A stretch of 64,000 bases of DNA, from assembly GCF_040958095.1 (NCBI RefSeq), contig NC_091227.1:14779762-14843761 (forward strand). The letters run 5' to 3'. Numbering within the stretch: the stretch's first letter is position 1; every line of letters starts with the position of its first letter. Source of the stretch: Procambarus clarkii. Lineage: Eukaryota > Arthropoda > Malacostraca > Decapoda > Cambaridae. Shown here one piece after another: positions 41,320 to 54,000 of the stretch. The notes below the pieces were generated by a model. The model had not been told where the DNA came from, searched no databases, and was given only the letters and a program-made list of their open reading frames with translations. Both the position numbers and the translations under genes were made by a program.

Positions 41320-42947
41320 CCGCGCGATTTTCGCCGCTAGCGGCCAAAAACCATGCGATTTTCGCAGCTAGCGGGCAAAAATCGCGATTTTCGCTACTAC
41401 CGGCCAAAAATAGCGCGATTTTCGCCGCTAGCGGCCAAAAACCGTGCGATTTTCGCCGCTAGTGGCCAAAAATCGGGCGATTTTTGCCGCTAACGGCCGA
41501 AAACCGCGCTATTTTCGACGCTAGCGGCCAGAAACCATGCGATTTTTGCTGTTGGCGGGCAAAAATCGCGCGTATTTCGCCGCTTCCTGCCCAAAACCGC
41601 ACGATTTTCGCCGCTAGCGGCCAAAAACCATGCGATTTTCGCAGCTGGCGGGCAAAAATCGCGTGATTTTGGCCGCTACCGGCCAAAAACCGCGTGATTT
41701 TCGCCGCTAGCGGCCAAAAACCGTGCGATTTTCACAGCTGGCGGGCAAAAATCGCGATTTTCGCCGCTAGCGGCCAAAAATCGTGCGAATTTATCCGCTA
41801 GCGGCCAAAAATCGCGCGATTTTCGCCTCTAGCGGCCAGAAACTATGCGATTTTTGCAGCTTGCGGGCAAAAATAGCGCGATTTTCGCCGCTTCCGGCCA
41901 AAAACCGCTCGATTTTCCCCGCTAGCGGCAAAAAACCATGCGATTTTCGCAGCTGGCGGGAAAAAATCGCGATTTTCACAGCTACCGGCCAAAAATAGCG
42001 CGATTTTCGCCGCTAGCGGCCAAAAACCGTGCGAATTTCGCCGCTAGCGGCCAAAAAAGGGGCTATTTTCGCCGCTAGCGGCCAAAAATCGTGCGAATTT
42101 CGCCGTTAGCGGCCAAAAATCGCGCGATTTTCGCTGCTAGCGGCCAAAAACTATGCGATTTTTGCAGCTGGCGGGGTAAAATAGCGCGATTTTCGCCGCT
42201 ACAGGCCAAAAACCGCGCGATTTTCGCCGCTAGCGGCCAAAAACCATGCGATTTTCGCAGCTAGCGGGCAAAAATCGCGATTTTCGCTACTACCGGCCAA
42301 AAATAGCGCGATTTTCGCCGCTAGCGGCCAAAAACCGTGCGATTTTCGCCGCTAGTGGCCAAAAATCGGGCGATTTTTGCCGCTAACGGCCGAAAACCGC
42401 GCTATTTTCGACGCTAGCGGCCAGAAACCATGCGATTTTTGCTGTTGGCGGGCAAAAATCGCGCGTATTTCGCCGCTTCCTGCCAAAAACCGCGCGATTT
42501 TCGCCGCTAGCGGCCAAAAACCATGCGATTTTCGCAGCTGGCGGGCAAAAATCGCGTGATTTTGGCCGCTACCGGCCAAAAACCGCGTGATTTTCGCCGC
42601 TAGCGGCCAAAAACCGTGCGATTTTCACAGCTGGCGGGCAAAAATCGCGATTTTCGCCGCTAGCGGCCAAAAATCGTGCGAATTTATCCGCTAGCGGCCA
42701 AAAATCGCGCGATTTTCGCCTCTAGCGGCCAGAAACTATGCGATTTTTGCAGCTTGCGGGCAAAAATAGCGCGATTTTCGCCGCTTCCGGCCAAAAACCG
42801 CGCGATTTTCGCCGCTAGCGGCAAAAAACCATGCGATTTTCGCAGCTGGCGGGAAAAAATCGCGATTTTCACAGCTACCGGCCAAAAATAGCGCGATTTT
42901 CGCCGCTAGCGGCCAAAAACCGTGCGAATTTCGCCGCTAGCGGCCAA
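41320..42947. repeat. Higher-order block of the 31-bp satellite, period 893 bp
   Basis: Landmark frames at 41459, 41484, 41783 and 41791 recur at 42352, 42377, 42676 and 42684, each 893 bp later, with very few substitutions. The repeat fades at about 42057/42947. Confidence 0.85.
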
Positions 42948-44974
42948 AAATGGCGCGATTTTCGCCGCTAGCGGCCAGAAACTATGCGATTTTTGCAGCT
43001 GGCGGCCAAAAATCGACCAATTTTCGCCGCTAGCGGCCAAAAAAGGAGCTATTTTCGCAGCTAGAGGCCAAAAATGGGGCGATTTTCGCAGCTGGCGGGC
43101 AAAAATCGCGTGATTTTCGCCGCTACCGGCCAAAAACCGCATGATTGTCACCGCTAGCGGCCAAAAACCGTGCGATTTTCACAGCTGGCGGGCAAAAATC
43201 GCGTGATTTAAGCCGCTAGCGGCCAAAAATCATGCAAATTTCGCCGCTAGCGGCCAAAAATCACGGGAATTTTGCCGCTAGCGGCCAAAAATCGCGCGAT
43301 TTTCGCCGCTAGCGGCCAGAAACTATGCGATTTTTGCAGCTGGCGGGCAAAAATTGCGCGATTTTCGCCGCTACCGGCCAAAAACCGCGCGATTTTCGCC
43401 GCTAGCAGCCAAAAACTATGCGATTTTCGCAGGTGGCTGGCAAAAATCGTGATTTTTGCCACTACCGGCCAAAAATAGCGCGATTTTCGCCGCTAGCGGC
43501 CAAAAACCGTGCAAGTTTCGCCTCTAGCGGCCAAAAATCAGGCGATTTTTGCAGCTGGCGGGCAAAAATCGCGCGAATTTCGCCGCTACCTGCCAAAAAT
43601 CGACCAATTTTTGCTGCTAGCGGCCAAAAAAGAGGCTATTTCCGCCGCTAGCGGCCAAAAATGGGGCGATTTTCGCCGCTAGTGGCCAAATATCGTGCAA
43701 ATTTCGCCGCTAGCGGACAAAAATCGTGGGAATTTCGCCGCTACCGGCCAAAATACCGCGCGATTTTCGCCGCTACCGGCCAAAAACCGCGTGATTTTCG
43801 CCGCTAGCGGCCAAAAACCGTGCGATTTTCACAGCTGGCGGGCAAAAATCGCGATTTTCGCCGCTAGCGGCCAAAAATCGTGCGAATTTATCCGCTAGCG
43901 GCCAAAAATCGCGCGATTTTCGCCTCTAGCGGCCAGAAACTATGCGATTTTTGCAGCTTGCGGGCAAAAATAGCGCGATTTTCGCCGCTTCCGGCCAAAA
44001 ACCGCGCGATTTTCGCCGCTAGCGGCAAAAAACCATGCGATTTTCGCAGCTGGCGGGAAAAAATCGCGATTTTCACAGCTACCGGCCAAAAATAGCGCGA
44101 TTTTCGCCGCTAGCGGCCAAAAACCGTGCGAATTTCGCCGCTAGCGGCCAAAAATGGCGCGATTTTCGCCGCTAGCGGCCAGAAACTATGCGATTTTTGC
44201 AGCTGGCGGCCAAAAATCGACCAATTTTCGCCGCTAGCGGCCAAAAAAGGAGCTATTTTCGCAGCTAGAGGCCAAAAATGGGGCGATTTTCGCAGCTGGC
44301 GGGCAAAAATCGCGTGATTTTCGCCGCTACCGGCCAAAAACCGCATGATTGTCACCGCTAGCGGCCAAAAACCGTGCGATTTTCACAGCTGGCGGGCAAA
44401 AATCGCGTGATTTAAGCCGCTAGCGGCCAAAAATCATGCAAATTTCGCCGCTAGCGGCCAAAAATCACGGGAATTTTGCCGCTAGCGGCCAAAAATCGCG
44501 CGATTTTCGCCGCTAGCGGCCAGAAACTATGCGATTTTTGCAGCTGGCGGGCAAAAATTGCGCGATTTTCGCCGCTACCGGCCAAAAACCGCGCGATTTT
44601 CGCCGCTAGCAGCCAAAAACTATGCGATTTTCGCAGGTGGCTGGCAAAAATCGTGATTTTTGCCACTACCGGCCAAAAATAGCGCGATTTTCGCCGCTAG
44701 CGGCCAAAAACCGTGCAAGTTTCGCCTCTAGCGGCCAAAAATCAGGCGATTTTTGCAGCTGGCGGGCAAAAATCGCGCGAATTTCGCCGCTACCTGCCAA
44801 AAATCGACCAATTTTTGCTGCTAGCGGCCAAAAAAGAGGCTATTTCCGCCGCTAGCGGCCAAAAATGGGGCGATTTTCGCCGCTAGTGGCCAAATATCGT
44901 GCAAATTTCGCCGCTAGCGGACAAAAATCGTGGGAATTTCGCCGCTACCGGCCAAAATACCGCGCGATTTTCGC
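42567..44974. repeat. Higher-order block of the 31-bp satellite, two copies of 1204 bp
   Basis: Landmarks at 42684, 42906, 43247 and 43418 recur exactly 1204 bp later at 43888, 44110, 44451 and 44622, with identical predicted peptides over most of the length. The 5' part of this block overlaps the second 893-bp copy. Confidence 0.87.
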
Positions 44975-47900
44975 CGCTACCGGCCAAAAACCATGCGATT
45001 TTCGCAGCTGGCGGGCAAAAATCGCGATTTTCGCCGCTACCGGCCAAAAATAGCGCGATTTTCGCCGCTACCGACCAAAAACCATGCGATTTTCGCAGCT
45101 GGCGGGCAAAAATCGCGATTTTCGCCGCTACCGGCCAAAAATAGCGCGATTTTCGCCGCTAGCGGCCAAAAACCGTGCGATTTTCGCCGCTACCGGCCAA
45201 AAACCATGCGATTTTCGCAGCTGGCGGGCAAAAATTGCGATTTTCGCCGCTACCGGCCAAAAATAGCGCGATTTTCGCCGCAACCGGCCAAAAATAGCGC
45301 GATTTTCGCCGCTACCGGCCAAAAACCGCGCGATTTCGCCGCTACCGGCCAAAAACCATGCGATTTTCGCAGCTGGCGGGCAAAAATCGCGATTTTCGCC
45401 GCTACCGGCCAAAAATAGCGCGATTTTCGCCGCTAGCGGCCAAAAACCGTGCGATTCTCGCTGCTAGCGGCCAAAACTCGGGCGATTTTTGCCGGTAACG
45501 GCCGAAAACCGCGCTATTTTGCGCAAAAACCATGCGATTTTCGCAGCTGACGGGCAAAAATCGCGATTTTCACCGCTACCGGCCAAAAATAGCGCCATTT
45601 TCGCCGCTACCGGCCAAAAACCGCGTGATTTTCGCCGCTACCGGCCAAAAACCATGCGATTTTCGCAGCTGGCGGGCAAAAATCACGATTTTCGCCGCTA
45701 CCGGCCAAAAATAGCGCGATTTTCGCCGCTACCGGCCTAAAACCATGCGATTTTCGCAGCTGACGGGCAAAAATCGCGATTTTCGCCGCTACCGGCCAAT
45801 AATAGCGCCATTTTCGCCGCTACCGGCCAAAAACCGCGCGATTTTCGCCGCTACCGGCCAAAAACCATGCGATTTTCGCAGCTGGCGAGCAAAAATCGCG
45901 ATTTTCGCCGGTACCGGCCAAAAATAGCGCGATTTTCGCTGCTAGCGGCCAAAAACCGTGCGATTTTCGCTGCTAGCGGCCAAAAATCGGGCGATTTTTG
46001 CCGGTAACGGCCGAAAACCGCGCTATTTTTGCCGGTAACGGCCGAAAACCGCGCTATTTTGCGCAAAAACCATGCGATTTTCGCAGCTGACGGGCAAAAA
46101 TCGCGATTTTCGCCGCTACCGGCCAAAAATAGCGCCATTTTCGCCGCTACCGGCCAAAAACCGCGCGATTTTCGCCGCTATCGGCCAAAAACCATGCGAT
46201 TTTCGCACCTGGCGGGCAAAAATCGCGATTTTCGCCGCTACCGGCCAAAAATAGCGCGATTTTCGCCGCTACCGGCCAAAAACCATGCGATTTTCGCAGC
46301 TGGCGGGCAAAAATCGCGATTTTCGCCGCTACCGGCCAAAAATAGCGCCATTTTCGCCGTTACCGGCCAAAAACCGCGCGATTTTCGCCGCTACTGGCCA
46401 AAAACCAAGCGATTTTCGCAGCTGGCGGGCAAAAATCGCGATTTTCGGCGCTACCGGCCAAAAATAGCGCGATTTTCGCCGCTAGCGGCCAAAAAATGTG
46501 CGATTTTCGCTGCTAGCGGCCAAAAATCGGGCGATTTTTGCTGCTAACGGCCGAAAACTGCGCTATTTTGCAAAAAACCATGCGATTTTCGCAGCTGGCC
46601 GGCAAAAATTGCGATTTTCGCCGCCACCGGCCAAAAATAGTGCGATTTTCGCCGCTAGCGGCCAAAAACCGTGCGATTTTCGCTGATAGCGGCCAAAAAC
46701 CGGGCGATTTTTGCCGCTAACGGCCGAAAACCGCGCTATTTTGCGCAAAAACCATGCGATTTTCGCAGCTGGCGGGCAAAAATCGCGATTCTCGCCGCTA
46801 CCGGCCAATAATAGCGCCATTTTCGCCGCTACCGGCCAAAACCCGCGCGATTTTCGCCGCTACTGGCCAAAAACCATGCGATTTTCGCAACTGGCGGGCA
46901 AAAATCGCGATTTTCGCCGCTACCGGCCAAAAATAGCGCGATTTTCGCCGCTAGCGGCCAAAAACCGTGCGATTTTCGCTGCTAGCGGCCAAAAATCGGG
47001 CGATTTTTGCCGCTAACGGCCGAAAACAGCGCTATTTTGCGCAAAAACCATGCGATTTTCGCAGCTGACGGGCAAAAATCGCGATTTTCGCCGCTACCGG
47101 CCAAAAATAGCGCGATTTTCGCCGCTAGCGGCCAAAAACCGTGCGATTTTCGCTGCTAGCGGCCAAAAATCGGGCGATTTTTGCCGCTAACGGCCGAAAA
47201 CCGCGCTATTTTGCGCAAAAACCATGCGATTTTCGCAGCTGACAGGCAAAAATCGCGATTTTCGCCGCTACCGGCCAAAAATAGCGCGATTTTCGCCGCT
47301 ACCGGCCAAAAACCGTGCGATTTTCGCCGCTACCGGCCAAAAACCATGCGATTTTCGCAGCTGGCGGGCAAAAATCGCGATTTTCGCCGCTACCGGCCAA
47401 AAAAAGCGCGATTTTCGCCGCTAGCGGCCAAAAACCGTGCGATTTTCGCTGCTAGCGGCCAAAAATCGGGCGATTTTTGCCGCTAACGGCCAAAAACCGC
47501 GCTATTTTGCGCAAAAACCATGCGATTTTCGCAGCTGTTGGGCAAAAATCGCGATTTTCGCCGCTACCGGCCAAAAATAGCGCGATTTTCGCCGCTAATG
47601 GCCAAAAACCGCGCGATTTCGCCGCTACCGGCCAAAAACCGCGCGATTTCGCCGCTACCGGCCAAAAACCATGCGATTTTCGCAGCTGGCGGGCAAAAAT
47701 CGCGATTTTCGCCGCTACCGGCCAAAAACCGCACGATTTTCGCCGCTAGCGGCCAAAAATCGGGCGATTTTTGCCGCTAACGGCCGAAAACCGCGCTATT
47801 TTGCGCAAAAACCATGCGATTTTCGCAGCTGACAGGCAAAAATCGCGATTTTCGCCGCTACCGGCCAAAAATAGCGCGATTTTTGCCGCTACCGGCCAAA

Positions 47901-48066
47901 AACCGTGCGATTTTCGCCGCTACCGGCCAAAAACCATGCGATTTTCGCAGCTGGCGGGCAAAAATCGCGATTTTCGCCGCTACCGGCCAAAAAAAGCGCG
48001 ATTTTCGCCGCTAGCGGCCAAAAACCGTGCGATTTTCGCTGCTAGTGGCAAAAAATCAGGCGATTT

Positions 48067-51000
48067 TTGCCGCTAACAGCCAAAAACCGCGCTATTTTGC
48101 GCAAAAACCATGCGGTTTTCGCAGCTGTTGGGCAAAAATCGCCATTTTCGCCGCTAACGGCCAAAAATAGCGCCATTTTCGCCGCTACCGGCCAAAAACC
48201 GTGCGATTTTCGCCGCTACCGGCCAAAAACCATGCGATTTTCGCAGCTGGCGGGCAAAAATCGCGATTTTCGCCGCTACCGGCCAAAAATAGCGCGATTT
48301 TCGCAGCTAGCGGCCAAAAACCGTGCGATTTTCGCCGCTACCGGCCAAAAACCATGCGATTTTCGCAGCTGGCGGGCAAAAATTGCGATTTTCGCCGCTA
48401 CCGGGCCAAAAATAGCGCGATTTTCGCCGCTACCGGCCAAAAACCGCGCGATTTCGCCGCTACCGGCCAAAAACCATGCGATTTTCGCAGCTGGCGGGCA
48501 AAAATCGCGATTTTCGCCGCTACCGGCCAAAAACCGCACGATTTTCGCCGCTAGCGGCCAAAAATCGGGCGATTTTTGCCGCTAACGGCCGAAAACCGCG
48601 CTATTTTGCACAAAAACCATGCGATTTTCGCAGCTGGCCGGCAAAAATCGCGATTTTCGCCGCCACCGGCCAAAAATAGTGCGATTTTCGCCGCTAGCGG
48701 CCAAAAACCGTGCGATTTTCGCTGATAGCGGCCAAAAATCGGGCGATTTTTGCCGCTAACGGCCGAAAACCGCGCTATTTTGCGCAAAAACCATGCGATT
48801 TTCGCAGCTGGCGGGCAAAAATCGCGATTTTCGCCGCTACCGGCCAAAAATAGCGCGATTTTCGCCGCTAGCGGCCAAAAACGGTGCGATTTTCGCCGCT
48901 ACCGGCCAAAAACCATGCGATTTTCGCAGCTGGCGGGCAAAAATCGCGATTTTCGCCGGTACTAGCCAAAAATCGCGCGATTTTCGCCGCTAGCGGCCAA
49001 AAACCGTGCGATTTTCGCTGCTAGCGGCCAAAAATCGGGCGATTTTTGCTGCTAACGGCCGATAACCGCGCTATTTTGCGCAAAAACAATGCGATTTTCG
49101 CAGCTGCCAGGCAAAAATCGCGATTTTCGCCGCTACCGGCCAAAAATAGCGCGATTTTCGCCGCTAGCGGCCAAAAACCGTGCGATTTTCGCTGCTAGCG
49201 GCCAAAAATCGGGCGATTTTTGCCGCTAACGGCCGAAAACCGCGCTATTTTGCGCAAAAACTATGCGATTTTCGCAGCTGACGGGCAAAAATCGCGATTT
49301 TCGCCGCTACCGGCCAAAAATAGCGCCATTTTCGCCGCTTCCGGCCAAAAACCATGCGATTTTTGCAGCTGGCGGGCAAAAATCGCGATTTTCGCCGCTA
49401 CCGGCCAAAAATAGCGCAATTTTTGCCGCTAACGGCCAAAAACCGTGCGATTTTTCCCGCTAGACGCCAAAAATCGGGCGATTTTTCCCGCTAACGGCCG
49501 AAAACCGCGCTATTTTGCGCAAAAACCTTGCGATTTTCACAGCTGACGGGCAAAAATCGCGATTTTCGCCGCTACCAGCCAAAAACCGTGCGATTTTCGC
49601 CGCTACCGGCTAAAAACCGTGCGATTTTCGCCGCTAGAGGCCAAAAATCGGGCCATTTTCGCCGTTACCGGCCAAAAACCGTGCGATTTTCGCCGCTACC
49701 GGCCAAAAACCGTGCGATTTTCGCCGCTACCGGCTAAAAACCGTGCGATTTTCGCCGCTACCGGCCAAAAATAGCGCCATTTTCGCCGTTACCGGCCAAA
49801 AACCGCGCGATTTTCGCCGCTACTGGCCAAAAACCAAGCGATTTTCGCAGCTGGCGGGCAAAAATCGCGATTTTCGGCGCTACCGGCCAAAAATAGCGCG
49901 ATTTTCGCCGCTAGCGGCCAAAAATTGTGCGATTTTCGCTGCTAGCGTCCAAAAATCGGGCGATTTTTGCTGCTAACGGCCGAAAACTGCGCTATTTTGC
50001 AAAAAACCATGCGATTTTCGCAGCTGGCCGGCAAAAATTGCGATTTTCGCCGCCACCGGCCAAAAATAGTGCGATTTTCGCCGCTAGCGGCCAAAAACCG
50101 TGCGATTTTCGCTGATAGCGGCCAAAAACCGGGCGATTTTTGCCGCTAACGGCCGAAAACCGCGCTATTTTGCGCAAAAACCATGCGATTTTCGCAGCTG
50201 GCGGGCAAAAATCGCGATTTTCGCCGCTACCGGCCAAAAATAGCGCGATTTTCGCCGCTACCGGCCAAAAACCGCGCGATTTTCGCCGCTACCCGCCAAA
50301 AACCATGCGATTTTCGCCGCTAGCGGGCAAAAAACGCGATTTTCGCCGCTACCGGCCAAAAATCGCGCGATTTTCTCCGCTAGCGGCCAAAAACCGTGCA
50401 ATTTTCGCCGCTAGCGGCCAAAAATCGGGCGATTTTTGCTGCTAACGGCCGATAACCGCGCTATTTTGCGCAAAAACAATGCGATTTTCGCAGCTGCCAG
50501 GCAAAAATCGCGATTTTCGCCGCTACCGGCCAAAAATAGCGCGATTTTCGCCGCTAGCGGCAAAAAATTTTGCGATTTTCGCTGCTAGCGGCCAAAAATC
50601 GGGCGATTTTTGCTGCTAACGGCCGAAAACTTCGCTATTTTGCACAAAAACCATGCGATTTTCGCAACTGGCCGGCAAAAATCGCGATTTTCGCCGCTAC
50701 CGGCCAAAAATAGTGCGATTTTCGCCGCTAGCGGCCAAAAACCGTGCGATTTTCGCTGATAGCGGCCAAAAATCGGGCGATTTTTGCCGCTAACGGCCGA
50801 AAACCGCGCTATTTTGCGCAAAAACTATGCGATTTTTGCAGCTAACTGGCAAAAATTGCGATTTTCGCCGCTACCGGCCAATAATAGCGCCATTTTCGCC
50901 GCTAGCGGCCAAAAACCGCGCGATTTTCGCCGCGACCGGCCAAAAACCATGCGATTTTCGGAGCTGGCGGGCAAAAATCGCGATTTTCGCCGCTACCGGC

Positions 51001-54000
51001 CAAAAATAGCGCGATTTTCGCCGCTAGCGGCCAAAAACCGTGCGATTTTCGCTGCTAGCGGCCAAAAATCGGGCGATTTTTGCCGCTAACGGCCGAAAAC
51101 CGCGCTATTTTGCGCAAAAACTATGCGATTTTCGCAGCTGACGGGCAAAAATCGCGATTTTCGCCGCTACCGGCGAAAAACCGTGCGATTTTCGCCGCTA
51201 CCGGCTAAAAACCGTGCGATTTTCGCCGCTAGAGGCCAAAAATCGGGCCATTTTCGCCGTTACCGGCCAAAAACCGTGCGATTTTCGCCGCTACCGGCCA
51301 AAAACCGTGCAATTTTCGCCGCAACCGGCTAAAAACCGTGCGATTTTCGCCGCTACCGGCCAAAAACCATGCGATTTTCGCAGCTGGCGGGCAAAAATCG
51401 CGATTTTCGCCGCTACCGGCCAAAAAAAGCGCGATTTTTGCCGCTAGCGGCCAAAAACCGTGCGATTTTCGCTGCTAGCGGCTAAAAATCGGGCGATTTT
51501 TGCCGCTAACGGCCAAAAACCGCGCTATTTTGCGCAAAAACCATGCGATTTTCGCAGCTGTTGGCCAAAAATCGGGCGATTTTTGCCGCTAACGGCCGAA
51601 AACCGCGCTATTTTGCACAAAAACCATGCGATTTTCGCCGCTAGCGGCCAAAAACCGTGCGATTTTCGCTGATAGCGGCCAAAAATCGGGCGATTTTTGC
51701 CGGTAACGGCCGAAAACCGCGCTATTTTGCGCAAAAACCATGCGATTTTCGCAGCTGACGGGCAAAAATCGCGATTTTCGCCGCTACCGGCCAAAAATAG
51801 CGCTATTTTCGCCGCTAGCGGCCAAAAACCGTGCGATTTTCGCTGATAGCGGCTAAAAATCGGGCGATTTTTGCCGCTAACGGCCGAAAACCGCGCTATT
51901 TTGCGCAAAAACCATGCGATTTTCGCAGCTGGCGGGCAAAAATCGCGATTTTCGCCGCTACCGGCCAATAATAGCGCCATTTTCGCCGCTACCGGCCAAA
52001 AAACGCGCGATTTTCGCCGCTACTGGCCAAAAACCATGCGATTTTCGCAACTGGCGGGCAAAAATCGCGATTTTCGCCGCTACCGGCCAAAAATAGCGCG
52101 ATTTTCGCCGCTAGCGGCCAAAAATCGTGCGATTTTCGCTGCTAGCGGCCAAAAATCGGGCGATTTTTGCCGCTAACGGCCGAAAACCGCGCTATTTTGC
52201 GCAAAAACCATGCGATTTTCGCAGCTGACGGGCAAAAATCGCGATTTTCGCCGCTACCGGCCAAAAACAGCGCCATTTTCGCCGCTACCATCCAAAAACC
52301 GCGCGATTTTCGCCGCTATCGGCCAAAAACCATGCGATTTTCGCACCTGGCGGGCAAAAATCGCGATTTTCGCTGCTACCGGCCAAAAATAGCGCGATTT
52401 TCGCCGCTACCGGCCAAAAACCATGCGATTTTCGCACCTGGCGGGCAAAAATCGCGATTTTCGCTGCTACCGGCCAAAAATAGCGCGATTTTCGCCGCTA
52501 CCGGCCAAAAACCATGCGATTTTCGCTGCTAGCGGCCAAAAATCGGGCGATTTTTGCTGCTAACGGCCGAAAACTGCGCTATTTTGCACAAAAACCATGC
52601 GATTTTCGCAGCTGGCCGGCAAAAATTGCGATTTTCGCCGCCACCGGCCCAAAATAGTGCGATTTTTGCCACTAGCGGCCAAAAACCGTGCGATTTTCGC
52701 TGATAGCGGCCAAAAATCGGGCGATTTTTGCCGCTAACGGCCGAAAACCGCGCTATTTTGCGCAAAAACCATGAGATTTTCGCAGCTGGCGGGCAAAAAT
52801 CGCGATTTTCGCCGCTACCGGCCAATAATAGCGCCATTTTCGCCGCTCCCGGCCAAAAACCGCGCGATTTTCGCCGCTACTGGCCAAAAACCATGCGATT
52901 TTCGTAACTGGCGGGCAAAAATCGCGATTTTCGCCGCTACCGGCCAAAAATAGTGCGATTTTCGCCGATAGCGGCCAAAAACCGTGCGATTTTCGCTGCT
53001 AGCGGCCAAAAATCGGGCGATTTTTGCCGCTAACGGCCGAAAACCGCGCTATTTTGCGCAAAAACCATGCGATTTTCGCAGCTGACAGGCAAAAATCGCG
53101 ATTTTCGCCGCTACCGGCCAAAAATAGCGCGATTTTTGCCGCTACCGGCCAAAAACCGTGCGATTTTCGCCGCTACCGGCCAAAAACCATGCGATTTTCG
53201 CAGCTGGCGGGCAAAAATCGCGATTTTCGCCGCTACCGGCCAAAAAAAGCGCGATTTTCGCCGCTAGCGGCCAAAAACCGTGCGATTTTCACTGCTAGCG
53301 GCAAAAAATCAGGCGATTTTTGCCGCTAACGGCCAAAAACTGCGCTATTTTGCGCAAAAACCATGCGATTTTCGCAGCTGTTGGGCAAAAATCGCCATTT
53401 TCGCCGCTAACGGCCAAAAATAGCACCATTTTCGCCGCTACCGGCCAAAAACCGCGCGATTTTCGCCGCTACCGGCCAAAAACCGCGCGATTTTCACCGC
53501 TACCGGCCAAAAACCATGCGATTTTCGCAGCTGGCGGGCAAAAATCGCGATTTTCGCCGCTACCGGCCAAAAATAGCGCGATTTTCGCCGCTACCGGCCA
53601 AAAACCATGCGATTTTCGCAGCTGGCGGGCAAAAATCGCGATTTTCGCCGCTACCGGCCAAAAACCATGCGATTTTCGCAGCTGACAGGCAAAAATCGCG
53701 ATTTTCGCCGCTACCGGCCAAAAATAGCACGATTTTCGCCGCTACCGGCCAAAAACCGTGCGATTTTCGCCGCTACCGGCCAAAAACCATGCGATTTTCG
53801 CAGCTGGCGGGCAAAAATCGCGATTTTCGCCGCTACCGGCCAAAAAAAGCGCGATTTTCGCCGCTAGCGGCCAAAAACCGTGCGATTTTCGCTGCTAGCG
53901 GCCAAAAATCGGGCGATTTTTGCCGCTAACGGCCAAAAACCGCGCTATTTTGCGCAAAAACCATGCGATTTTCGCAGCTGTTGGGCAAAAATCGCGATTT